Under the pieces are notes generated by a model. The model saw only the letters and a program-made list of their open reading frames with translations, did not search any database and was not told the origin of the DNA. The position numbers and the translations under genes are program-made. A stretch of DNA of 13,510 bases from Thermoplasmata archaeon (GTDB lineage: Archaea > Thermoplasmatota > E2 > UBA202 > JdFR-43), in assembly GCA_003650975.1 (NCBI GenBank), contig QMSU01000009.1, positions 1-13,510 on the forward strand. Direction: 5' to 3'. This document shows, in pieces, positions 1 to 6,601 of the stretch; the first letter of the stretch is position 1, and each line of letters starts with the position of its first letter.

Positions 1-45
1 GTGGTGCTATTGTAAAATTTCAGCACCGTGCTCTCCATACCAGAA

Positions 46-58
46 CATATATAAAAAA
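46..58 (+). promoter_or_regulatory. TATA-box candidate of left fragment
   Basis: An A/T run of the form catatataaaaaa is centred about 24 nt before ATG 75. In archaea the TATA box usually lies about 26 nt before the transcription start, so the transcript would begin at or next to the start codon (leaderless). I see no Shine-Dalgarno sequence before ATG 75, which agrees. This is inferred from spacing and composition only. Confidence 0.5.
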
Positions 59-74
59 GATACCATTTGAATGT

Positions 75-277
75 ATGAACAGGATAATGGCGGTGTGTGT
101 GGTTACTCTCCTTCTCATGTCCACAGGCAGCATCCTCACTTTCTCGAAAGAAGAAACGCTCACGGAAATCTCCGTTTTCCCAGAACCAGAAATAAAGGAA
201 AAGAATGGGTACGTGCAGGTCCTCATGGAAAATGCGAGTTATGTGAGAAGGCCCGGTATGCCGGTGATACCCTTTTA
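75..277 (+). pseudogene. Truncated 5' end of a secreted C25-type peptidase gene (left copy)
   Basis: The reading frame from ATG 75 encodes MNRIMAVCVV followed by a hydrophobic stretch, a typical secretion signal of about 22 residues. It continues with a segment of the form ...PEPEI...GYVQV...NASY...PGMPVIPFYKK. This resembles the start of the propeptide of C25 (gingipain-like) peptidases, where a G-Y-V...PG-x-P-x-x-P-x-Y pattern is usual. I recognise this by pattern only. The gene-like part ends at the dyad centre, codon ~68. The open frame runs on to 332 only by reading the antisense of the other copy, giving a nonsense tail and stop. C25 proteins are normally many hundreds of residues long, so this is a fragment. 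An upstream ATG at 71 is in another frame. It has a TATA-like box 24 nt before the start. It could still yield a short secreted peptide. Confidence 0.55.
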
Positions 278-480
278 TAAAAAGGTATCACCGGCATACC
301 GGGTCTTCTCACATAACTCGCATTTTCCATGAGGACCTGCACGTACCCTTCCATTTCCTTTATTTCTGGTTCTGGGAAAACAAAGATTTCCGTGAGCGTT
401 TCTTCTTTCGAGAAAGTGAGGATGCTGCCTGTGGACATGAGAAAGAGAGCAATCACACACACCGCCATTATCCTGTTCAT
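278..480 (-). pseudogene. Truncated 5' end of a secreted C25-type peptidase gene (right copy)
   Basis: This is the mirror copy of the fragment at 75-277, starting at ATG 480-478. It has the same signal peptide and propeptide-like segment. Six residue changes separate it from the left copy (V/I, T/A, L/F, S/F, K/M, N/E), and two further nucleotide changes are synonymous. The frame stays open past the centre to 223, again reading the antisense of the partner. Both fragments are still open and both keep identical promoter regions. Either may be expressed, but neither can encode an active peptidase without the missing catalytic domain. The C25 assignment rests on pattern recognition, and another secreted protein with a similar propeptide is possible. 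Confidence 0.55.
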
Positions 481-496
481 ACATTCAAATGGTATC

Positions 497-510
497 TTTT
501 TTTATATATG
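497..510 (-). promoter_or_regulatory. TATA-box candidate of right fragment
   Basis: This is the mirror image of the box at 46-58, with one extra T in the run, centred about 24 nt before the ATG at 480. It faces the left promoter, so transcription from both would converge on the dyad centre. The positional inference of a leaderless start is the same. Confidence 0.5.
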
Positions 511-555
511 TTCTGGTATGGAGAGCACGGTGCTGAAATTTTACAATAGCACCAC

Positions 556-607
556 ATTTCATATAAGGGAAAGAGGAAAAGTGTGTGTCAGCGTCAGCAC
601 TCGTGTA
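556..607. other. Short intergenic spacer beyond the palindrome
   Basis: These 52 bases lie between the end of the right palindrome arm and the stop codon of the beta-helix gene. Read on the minus strand they contain a pyrimidine-rich stretch (acttttcctctttccc) just after that gene's stop. This could act as a weak T-rich archaeal terminator. No hairpin or other structure is evident. Confidence 0.3.
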
Positions 608-3600
608 TCAATCTCCATCCCACTGTGTTGTTCCGCTGATGATGAACACAAACATGCCCTCGCCGGCGATGATTTCCGGGTCGAAACCTGGAACCTGCTG
701 GAAAGCCATGTATTCTGGCATCCACATCTGCTGTGATGCATTCCATATGGCAACTTTGACGCAGTTGGTAATATGTGAAAGAAGTGTGCTTGCATTTGTT
801 GACAATGAATGCGTCCATCCAATCAGATCATACCCCGTTTTCAGGGAGAGGTTTATTTCTTTGATACCGGACCCGTTGAGCGTTACCTGGGTATCATCTG
901 TGACATATATGAAATAGCCAGTGCCATTGACAATATCGAAATCGTATCCAAAACCCACGATATGACTCACGTATCGTTGCTCCTTTGCGCTCCACAATGC
1001 AACTATGGTACAGTTCGGTATGAACGTCCCCAGCTCCTCGGCCGTGGAGAACGAGTCATTTATCAGCGGAATCGTAATCATATTCCATCCTTCTGAAAGG
1101 TTAAAAGTTATGGTGGTGAAGTTTCCGAAAATGCCGTAGATGCTGAATGAGGTGATATTTGCGTTGACGTAATTGCTTGCTTCATTGACTGTCGATGGCA
1201 TGGGTTCCCACTGACTCTGATTAAGTTCATAAAATCTCAGCGTGGTTTCTTTCGTATATTCGGGTACATCCTCATCATCATAATGGATGGTGATATTTAT
1301 CCACGAAGTGGCTGTTATGTTGGTGATGTTGATGAATTTGCCAATGTCCACATACCCGGGCTTCAACACGAATTCGCTCTTTTGTACACTCTTCAGGGCA
1401 ATGCCATTGCCATAAATGAAGGAAATGGTGGTTGGATAACTTGACAGTGTATAATTGATAATGGTATTATTGTCCGAATATTCGCAGAAATGAAAACTCC
1501 ACCATGCTGGTGCGGTGATGTTTGATATGTTGCCCCCGTTGAAAACATTGTTATCTGAACCAGATGGATAACTTGACACACCTATGCCAGAGGCTTCCAT
1601 AAAGCCTTCTATGCGGGAAATATTTGTGTGATTGAACACGTTGTTATGAGATTTTGACATCTTGAGTCCGTATGCATAATCCCCACTCATATTTTCCACA
1701 ACGGTTGAGTTGAAGGCGTTTCCATCTGAGTGATTAAGATAAACTCCGTATACATTTAAACCATTGGATAGGTCATTGATAGTTGTATTATCGAATGTAT
1801 TGTCATCAGAATAATTCAGGAAAATTCCAGAAACCACGTACCATGAACAACGTAGGTCATAAATAAGAAGGGGGCCAAATAAATTGTGATCAGATCTGTT
1901 AAGGTAGATGCCAGAGATGCCAAAGTCCATACCAGTTGGGTATCCCCAGTCTGAGAGATTAATCAACCCTGTGAAATTATTATCATCTGAGTTGTTCAGA
2001 TAAACACCATAGGCGTCATGATAAATATCGAAATCAGGAATGGTGATGTTCCCAGAAAAGGTATTGTTATCTGAAGAGGTTAAATACACACCATATCCAT
2101 CTCCTGCCTCCACTTCAAAATCCAAGATATCGATGCCACCTAAAAATGTATTGTTATCAGATGAGGATAAATATATGCCGTAACCCATCTCCCCACTATG
2201 AAGGGTAACATTTGAAATTGCGATATCGCCAAAAAACGTATTGTTATCAGATGAGGATAAATGTATGCCATAGCCGTAATAATCTCCTTCCATATCTGAA
2301 ATAGTGATATTGTCCATGAACTCATTATTATCAGATGAAGTTAAGTAAATTCCGAACACATCAAAGTCTGCAATAGGGTCTAAATTTAATATACTCATAT
2401 TTTCAGAGAAGGTATTGTTGTCGGAGTGTGAAAGATAGATGCCATAGGCATCTCCATTTGATGCTGTTACGTTGTATATGCTGGTATTCTCGAAGCTGTT
2501 GTTGTTTGAATCTGTTAAATAAATTCCATAATCTGCGGAATCCCCATTCAAATCATATATAACAATGCCGGTGAAATTATTCCAGTGTGAATTATCAAGG
2601 TAAATTCCATAGTCCGTTTGAACAACCACATCAAGTTCGTATATGGTCAGATTGATAAATTCGCTACCGTTTGACTCCACCATATACACGCCATAGGCTG
2701 TTCCGGTCACCTGAGTGAAATTGCATATGGTTGTGTTTTCAAAGGTGTTATCCTGTGCCTCCAATAGAGATATTCCGTAGGCATCGGTGCCAGTTGCATT
2801 GCATATTGTATTGTTGTCCAATAGGACACCGTGAATTGTAAATGAATCATTATGGATATATACCCCTGTGGAACAATTTATTATCGTCATATCCTGCACC
2901 ACCGTATTATTTGCCGTAATGTTTATCCCTGTGCCCCCCATGCCATCGATAACCGGTGAGGAACCTGCCATCAGCGTTATGCTTTTGTTCACAACCACGT
3001 TTTCGTAATATGTACCATCCCTAACAACTATGGTGTCACCGTCTGTTGCATTGTTTATCGCATCCTGGATGGTAGGGTAGTCATCTGGCACATAAACGAT
3101 ATCGTAACAGACTTCTGCCGCAATCAGGAAGTCCACATCGAGTCCCCAATCGTTGATCATGAGTCCCCAGCCACCACCCCAGTATTCGGAGCTTCGGTTT
3201 AATAGTGGGCCCGATCCGTCATCTGAGAGAATTGCCATCACGTTACCGGCTGCCTGGTTGACGGTGGTGTATCCAATGTGAAAGTCTTGACCTGCAGTGA
3301 ATAATAAACCGAGCGGTGTGAGATTCACTTCCGTTTCACCCGGAAATATTGCTATGTTATCGTAGGGGATGTTGACCCTGCCCAGTTCTGTGCCAGGGAA
3401 ACCGAAACCATCATCATCCCAGACGATGACATCAATCCCCTCACCGGTAATATTCACAGATCCGGCCTGATACATGGTGAGATAGGCCTTTGTTAAATGC
3501 CCGTTATGCTGCATGGTAAACCGCTCATTGAAGTAGTCATCACCATAAGCATCAGGGATAGTCCAATAATATGTTGGAACGAAATTGCCATACTGCAACC

Positions 3601-3700
3601 TTTCACATATTATTCCTGCATTCGCATTCATTGCCAGAAGCCCTGCACATGTCAGTAGCCCCGCCACAGCCAATCCGTACACAAAATATTTTTCATTCAT
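608..3700 (-). CDS. Secreted NosD/CASH-type right-handed beta-helix protein
   Basis: This is a 1030-residue extracellular or cell-surface protein. Residues 1-29 form a signal peptide (hydrophobic core 6-24, likely cut after ANA at 26-28). Residues ~30-200 form a beta-rich domain of unknown type. Residues ~201-230 hold the VPDDYPTIQDAI...GDTI entry typical of NosD/CASH beta-helix domains. From ~305 to ~730 come about 15 coils of 27-30 residues built on YGIYLSSSDNNTF. Residues ~760-858 resemble the module preceding PGF-type C-termini in archaeal surface proteins. Residues ~862-1030 hold two GWN/GYD-type beta modules. There are about 55 N-X-S/T sequons, so heavy N-glycosylation is likely. No PGF-CTERM tail or C-terminal membrane helix is present, so anchoring is unclear. 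Such folds bind or cleave polysaccharides or act in adhesion, but I see no catalytic site to choose between these. AGGAAGG at 3709-3715 supports the start. Confidence 0.88.
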   Translation of the reverse strand: MNEKYFVYGLAVAGLLTCAGLLAMNANAGIICERLQYGNFVPTYYWTIPDAYGDDYFNERFTMQHNGHLTKAYLTMYQAGSVNITGEGIDVIVWDDDGFGFPGTELGRVNIPYDNIAIFPGETEVNLTPLGLLFTAGQDFHIGYTTVNQAAGNVMAILSDDGSGPLLNRSSEYWGGGWGLMINDWGLDVDFLIAAEVCYDIVYVPDDYPTIQDAINNATDGDTIVVRDGTYYENVVVNKSITLMAGSSPVIDGMGGTGINITANNTVVQDMTIINCSTGVYIHNDSFTIHGVLLDNNTICNATGTDAYGISLLEAQDNTFENTTICNFTQVTGTAYGVYMVESNGSEFINLTIYELDVVVQTDYGIYLDNSHWNNFTGIVIYDLNGDSADYGIYLTDSNNNSFENTSIYNVTASNGDAYGIYLSHSDNNTFSENMSILNLDPIADFDVFGIYLTSSDNNEFMDNITISDMEGDYYGYGIHLSSSDNNTFFGDIAISNVTLHSGEMGYGIYLSSSDNNTFLGGIDILDFEVEAGDGYGVYLTSSDNNTFSGNITIPDFDIYHDAYGVYLNNSDDNNFTGLINLSDWGYPTGMDFGISGIYLNRSDHNLFGPLLIYDLRCSWYVVSGIFLNYSDDNTFDNTTINDLSNGLNVYGVYLNHSDGNAFNSTVVENMSGDYAYGLKMSKSHNNVFNHTNISRIEGFMEASGIGVSSYPSGSDNNVFNGGNISNITAPAWWSFHFCEYSDNNTIINYTLSSYPTTISFIYGNGIALKSVQKSEFVLKPGYVDIGKFINITNITATSWINITIHYDDEDVPEYTKETTLRFYELNQSQWEPMPSTVNEASNYVNANITSFSIYGIFGNFTTITFNLSEGWNMITIPLINDSFSTAEELGTFIPNCTIVALWSAKEQRYVSHIVGFGYDFDIVNGTGYFIYVTDDTQVTLNGSGIKEINLSLKTGYDLIGWTHSLSTNASTLLSHITNCVKVAIWNASQQMWMPEYMAFQQVPGFDPEIIAGEGMFVFIISGTTQWDGD
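1530..2790 (-). repeat. Tandem coil-coding repeats inside the beta-helix gene
   Basis: These are about 15 imperfect repeats of roughly 81-90 bp, each encoding one beta-helix coil with a D/S-x-N-N-x-F turn. Most are diverged. Some neighbouring units remain close at the DNA level: a stretch of about 28 nt (attgttatcagatgagga and flanks) recurs almost unchanged near 2147-2175 and 2241-2269. This implies fairly recent internal duplication or gene conversion. The unit boundaries are approximate and were set from the protein pattern. Confidence 0.8.
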
Positions 3701-3847
3701 TTTTTTCGCCTTCCTGAATATATAATGTAATTATAATTTATAAATATATCATCTGTAATGATGGTTTTGAATGTATTGCAATTACACAAAGAGTCATACT
3801 AAATCATACATGACCGCAGGAGATAAATCATTGTACTGAAAAAATAA
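3701..3847. promoter_or_regulatory. Divergent promoter region, beta-helix gene / mscS
   Basis: This 147-bp A/T-rich gap lies between two genes transcribed outward. On the minus strand AGGAAGG (3709-3715) precedes the beta-helix start, and tttataaatt (around 3735-3745) is a TATA candidate about 40 nt before it. That gives a short leader containing the ribosome binding site. For mscS no site is convincing. AGGAG at 3818-3822 is 25 nt before the ATG at 3848, too far to be its ribosome binding site, and an A/T stretch near 3823-3829 could be a TATA box. Confidence 0.45.
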
Positions 3848-4777
3848 ATGGATTTATATAGAGTAGTTTTTTCCACAACTGTGAACGGTGTGACTGTCAT
3901 ATCCATTTCAATTTTCGGCGGATTCTTTGAGTTCATAGAACAGGAGAAGGCACTCCTGATGGATATTTTCTGGGCAATTGTTGCGCTGATGATCGTGTTT
4001 GCCGTTTTCATAATCGTATATAAACCGGTGAAACGGACTCTGGTGAAAAAGGCAAAAACAAAACGCCAGCTTTCCAATGTGCTGATGTTTCTTAAAATCA
4101 TAAAATACACCTTTGTCTTCATCGTGGTGGTGGCCACCATATCAATATGGTTTGGCTCATGGGCGCAGCTTCCCCTCATCGTGGGATTTCTCTCTGTTGC
4201 CGTGGGACTCGCCCTCCAGAAACCCATTGTTTCCATACTGGCATGGGCGGTGATGGTGACCCGGCGACCTTTCACCATCGGCGACAGAATCATTGTCGAT
4301 GGGATAAAAGGAGATGTGAAGGATATTACCCTCACGCACACATACCTTGATGAAGTGGGGGGAACCATCGATGGTGAAGAAAGTTCTGGACGAGAAATTG
4401 TCATTCCAAACTCCTTTCTGTTTGAAAAGGATATCGTAAATTACACGGCAAGGGATGAATATATCCTTGATGAAATCAAAACCTCCATCACCTATGAGAG
4501 CAATTTAAAGAAAGCGGAGCAACTCATCCTCCGTGCAACATCAAAGGTGATGGAGCCTCTGTGGGAGACATTCCCGAAGAGGATTTCACGAGAACCGCAC
4601 ATACGCCTCCGCTTTCAGGATTCCGGAGTGGAGGTGGTGGTGCGGTACTTCACCCTGGCCACAAAGAGAAACGAGATCGCCACCGCCATCACACGGGAAA
4701 TATTCAGCAGGGTGCGCAATGCGAAGGATGTGGAATTTGCCTACCCCCACACGGAGGTTCTTTTGAGAGAGAAATAG
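3848..4777 (+). CDS. MscS-family mechanosensitive ion channel
   Basis: This 309-residue membrane channel would open under membrane tension to release solutes during osmotic downshock. Membrane segments fall at about 7-29, 39-58, 83-101 and 108-136. The last carries the pore-helix pattern GFLSVAVGLALQKPI and is followed by RPFTIGDRI, the start of the cytoplasmic beta domain. The hallmark IVIPNS is at ~175-180, before N-Y-T. The C-terminal alpha/beta part is present. The length is close to that of E. coli MscS (286 aa). The start at 3848 is uncertain. M38 (position 3959) is an alternative, with AGGAG 14 nt before it, but would lose the first membrane segment. The gene converges on rnhB with 1 nt between the stop codons, so there is no room for a separate terminator. 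Confidence 0.9.
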   Translation: MDLYRVVFSTTVNGVTVISISIFGGFFEFIEQEKALLMDIFWAIVALMIVFAVFIIVYKPVKRTLVKKAKTKRQLSNVLMFLKIIKYTFVFIVVVATISIWFGSWAQLPLIVGFLSVAVGLALQKPIVSILAWAVMVTRRPFTIGDRIIVDGIKGDVKDITLTHTYLDEVGGTIDGEESSGREIVIPNSFLFEKDIVNYTARDEYILDEIKTSITYESNLKKAEQLILRATSKVMEPLWETFPKRISREPHIRLRFQDSGVEVVVRYFTLATKRNEIATAITREIFSRVRNAKDVEFAYPHTEVLLREK

Positions 4778-4778
4778 A

Positions 4779-5432
4779 TCACCACAACTTTCCCTGGCGC
4801 AGGTCGTTTTCGATATTTTTTACCGTCTTCCAGCTTTTCCGTATATAGGGCGGAAGGTCACCAAACCGCTTCATCCATTCCTTTATGAATCGTATTGTTT
4901 TTTCGTCACTGGGATAACCGCTGCCGAGCGGCATGCCCAGTTTTTTCTCGAGTGTTCTGGCAATGTCTGCAATGCGCCGGTCCCGCTCAACTTTGGCAAT
5001 GATGGATGCTGCCGACACGATGGCATAGGTACTGTCTGCGCCGTGTTTGCATATGATGGTACATTCATATTCCATGTGCTTCTGGACCTCGCTCTTAAAC
5101 GCCTCTTCATTGGCACTCGCCGCATCAATGTAATAGACATCGGCCCTCCTTATACTGGCAATGTGGGCAAAGGCGTACGCCTCCAGCTGGTTGATGGTCA
5201 TGGTTTTCCGGAGTGCATCAATGTCCTGCGCTTCGATGACGGTGGTTTCACAGTAAAAGGATTTCTTTATGAATGCGGCAATCTGTTCCCTTTTTCCGGG
5301 GGAGAGTTTTTTTGAATCCCGCACTCCTGCCTCGGTCAGCTGCTGCTCGGCCCCCTCTTCAGCCCACACTGCAGCGATGACCATCGGTCCAATGACCGGG
5401 CCCCTCCCCGCCTCATCAATGCCACATATCAT
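4779..5432 (-). CDS. rnhB: Ribonuclease HII
   Basis: This 217-residue enzyme cleaves the RNA strand of RNA-DNA hybrids and removes ribonucleotides from DNA in the cytoplasm. The opening GIDEAGRGPVIGPMV is the type-2 RNase H signature. The four metal-binding acids can be placed as D6, E7, D103 (in YIDAAS) and D133 (in HGADS). DSKKLS (39-44), VSAASIIAKVERDR (139-152) and GSGYPSD (170-176) are also typical of archaeal RNase HII. The length is normal. The start is fixed by an exact ATGA overlap with the upstream PHP gene, so the two are probably translationally coupled and share its promoter. Confidence 0.96.
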   Translation of the reverse strand: MICGIDEAGRGPVIGPMVIAAVWAEEGAEQQLTEAGVRDSKKLSPGKREQIAAFIKKSFYCETTVIEAQDIDALRKTMTINQLEAYAFAHIASIRRADVYYIDAASANEEAFKSEVQKHMEYECTIICKHGADSTYAIVSAASIIAKVERDRRIADIARTLEKKLGMPLGSGYPSDEKTIRFIKEWMKRFGDLPPYIRKSWKTVKNIENDLRQGKLW

Positions 5433-6562
5433 GGAAGTATCACCTCACCGTATTTGCCGCCTCCTCCCGGCACAATGCGGATGGTGCCGTTTCGGAACGC
5501 CTCAATGGCATCAGCCACCGCCGGCGGGGCCGATTTCCTGATGAGCGATATATTGATGTCCAGCAGCACCTCTATCTCACTTCCCAGTCGGGAAAGTTCC
5601 TCCCATCGCTTTTTGACGATGCCCGCATGGTACTCAAGGCCGAGCGCCTGACCTATGATTTCTGCAAGGGGGATTAGGTGAACATAGGGAGGTCTCCCCT
5701 CGGGATGAACTCCTCTGGGAGAGTCTGCGAGTTCGTCGATCCGGTCCCTCACTCCTTTTTTTATGGTGCCTCCGCAGTAACACCGCCAGTGCATCTGCGC
5801 TGCCTTTTCCTTTTCATACTGCCGGTAGCACGAGGAGCATGCGGTTCTGTTGTATTTCCCCTTCGCAGGGGGAAACCCAACATTCAATACGATACGGTTG
5901 TGTTCGATTGCCCTGCGAATCTCATCCCAGGTTATTTCCTCCACCTCCAGACGGTTGAACTCCCTCCCGAGGCGGTGGGGCATGTAGGAATGGGCATCAG
6001 AATTGGTGAGAAAGGGCAGTGAATGGAGTTCGCTTATCCGGTCGGCATACTCACTGTCCGCGCTCAGGCCGAGCTCAATGAACGATGGTTTTTTCCCGTA
6101 GTAGTCCATCAATGAATCAAAATAGGCATACAGCGATGTCCATGGGGTGAATGCGTGCGCCGGACCGAGCAGGGCATGTGTCTCGATGGCCCTTTCCAGT
6201 ATCTCAGCTCCTGAAAGCGACACCTTCGGCCTTCCCTCCTCACGTATGTTTGGGGAGTGGCGTTCGATACGCTCCCTGAACTCATCCGCAGCGGAAAAAT
6301 CGGGAAAGAGTAACACATGGTGCACCCGGTTTTTATCCTCCACCTCCACACCAAGCACAAAATGTACGCCGTCAACCACTATGACACCATTCTCCTCGTA
6401 TTTTTTGATTTCCCTCTGCCATGCAGGATGCAGGCAGTCGCCGGTGGCCACCACCTGAAGACCCTTCATTTTTGCCCCCGCTGCTATGCGGCGCAAGTCG
6501 ATGGTATCTGATGTCCCTCCGGAAAATGGAGAATGAATGTGAAGGTCAGCATTAATTAGCAT
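5429..6562 (-). CDS. PHP-domain protein with zinc ribbon (TIGR00375-like)
   Basis: This 377-residue protein has an N-terminal PHP metal-dependent phosphoesterase domain. Visible metal ligands are H8 and H10 (DLHIHSPFSGG), E73/E75 (GVEVE), H81/H82, H136 (GPAHAF), and D189 and H191 (NSDAHS). A zinc ribbon follows, with C242-x2-C245 and C261-x-C263. The C-terminus ends in the Gly-rich PGGGGKYGE. This arrangement matches an archaeal conserved family of unknown function (TIGR00375-like). Related PHP/zinc-ribbon modules in bacteria are joined to UvrD-type helicases, so a nucleic-acid or nucleotide phosphoesterase role is a reasonable inference. It overlaps rnhB by ATGA, which adds weak support for a DNA or RNA repair link. 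A TATA-like box 23 nt upstream suggests a leaderless transcript. Confidence 0.88.
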   Translation of the reverse strand: MLINADLHIHSPFSGGTSDTIDLRRIAAGAKMKGLQVVATGDCLHPAWQREIKKYEENGVIVVDGVHFVLGVEVEDKNRVHHVLLFPDFSAADEFRERIERHSPNIREEGRPKVSLSGAEILERAIETHALLGPAHAFTPWTSLYAYFDSLMDYYGKKPSFIELGLSADSEYADRISELHSLPFLTNSDAHSYMPHRLGREFNRLEVEEITWDEIRRAIEHNRIVLNVGFPPAKGKYNRTACSSCYRQYEKEKAAQMHWRCYCGGTIKKGVRDRIDELADSPRGVHPEGRPPYVHLIPLAEIIGQALGLEYHAGIVKKRWEELSRLGSEIEVLLDINISLIRKSAPPAVADAIEAFRNGTIRIVPGGGGKYGEVILP

Positions 6563-6580
6563 AATAAGAAAAATAGTCTG

Positions 6581-6589
6581 TTATAAAAA
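6581..6589 (-). promoter_or_regulatory. TATA-box candidate for PHP-rnhB operon
   Basis: On the minus strand tttttataa is centred about 23 nt before the ATG at 6562. No Shine-Dalgarno sequence lies between them. Together these suggest a leaderless mRNA for the PHP gene, independent of the Hsp20 gene that ends 39 nt upstream. Read-through from Hsp20 is also possible. Confidence 0.5.
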
Positions 6590-6601
6590 TGTGGTGAGAG
6601 A

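Larger units (their letters stand above)
1..555. repeat. 555-bp spacer-free inverted repeat (long palindrome)
   Basis: The reverse complement of 278-555 matches 1-277. The dyad centre lies between 277 and 278, inside the 10-bp perfect palindrome ttttataaaa (273-282), so there is no spacer. By hand alignment I find 10 substitutions (left-arm positions 102, 105, 111, 172, 173, 202, 204, 206, 251, 272) and one 1-nt length difference in an A/T run (left 53-58, right 497-503). Identity is about 96%. The right limit is about 555, since the sequence after it has no partner inside the window. The left limit may lie outside the window. Each arm holds a promoter and the 5' part of the same gene, and the two copies point at the centre. 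RNA from either promoter could fold into a very long hairpin. The sequence differences between the arms argue against a simple amplification or assembly fold-back artefact. Confidence 0.95.
305..730. other. PLACEHOLDER-FREE NOTE: palindrome-to-gene junction region
   Basis: This stretch has no feature of its own beyond those listed separately: the right palindrome arm up to 555, the spacer 556-607, and the 3' end of the beta-helix gene from 608. The plus-strand open frame that spans 329-736 crosses all three and is antisense to the fragment and the gene, so I do not call it. Confidence 0.3.

Noticed and set aside
1..555. Palindrome as an insertion sequence or transposon end
   Set aside because: There is no transposase, target duplication or internal cargo. 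The arms hold only a host-like promoter and gene start.
1..555. Palindrome as a pure amplification or assembly artefact
   Set aside because: About 10 substitutions and one indel separate the arms, which a fresh fold-back artefact would not show. It cannot be fully excluded without reads.
608..700. PGF-CTERM archaeosortase signal at the end of the beta-helix protein
   Set aside because: The C-terminus ends in TTQWDGD with no PGF motif, no hydrophobic segment and no basic tail.
305..730. A separate feature for the palindrome-to-gene junction, including the plus-strand open frame at 329-736
   Set aside because: The low-confidence entry for this stretch is only a note. The open frame is antisense to the right-hand fragment and to the end of the beta-helix gene, and its product looks like no known protein.
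1530..2790. CRISPR-like array from regular repeats
   Set aside because: The repeats are imperfect, in frame and encode beta-helix coils. There are no constant repeats with unique spacers and no cas genes.
3617..3700. Lipobox in the beta-helix protein (C18 in LLTCAG)
   Set aside because: The cysteine sits inside the hydrophobic core, and a better signal peptidase site (ANA) follows at 26-28.
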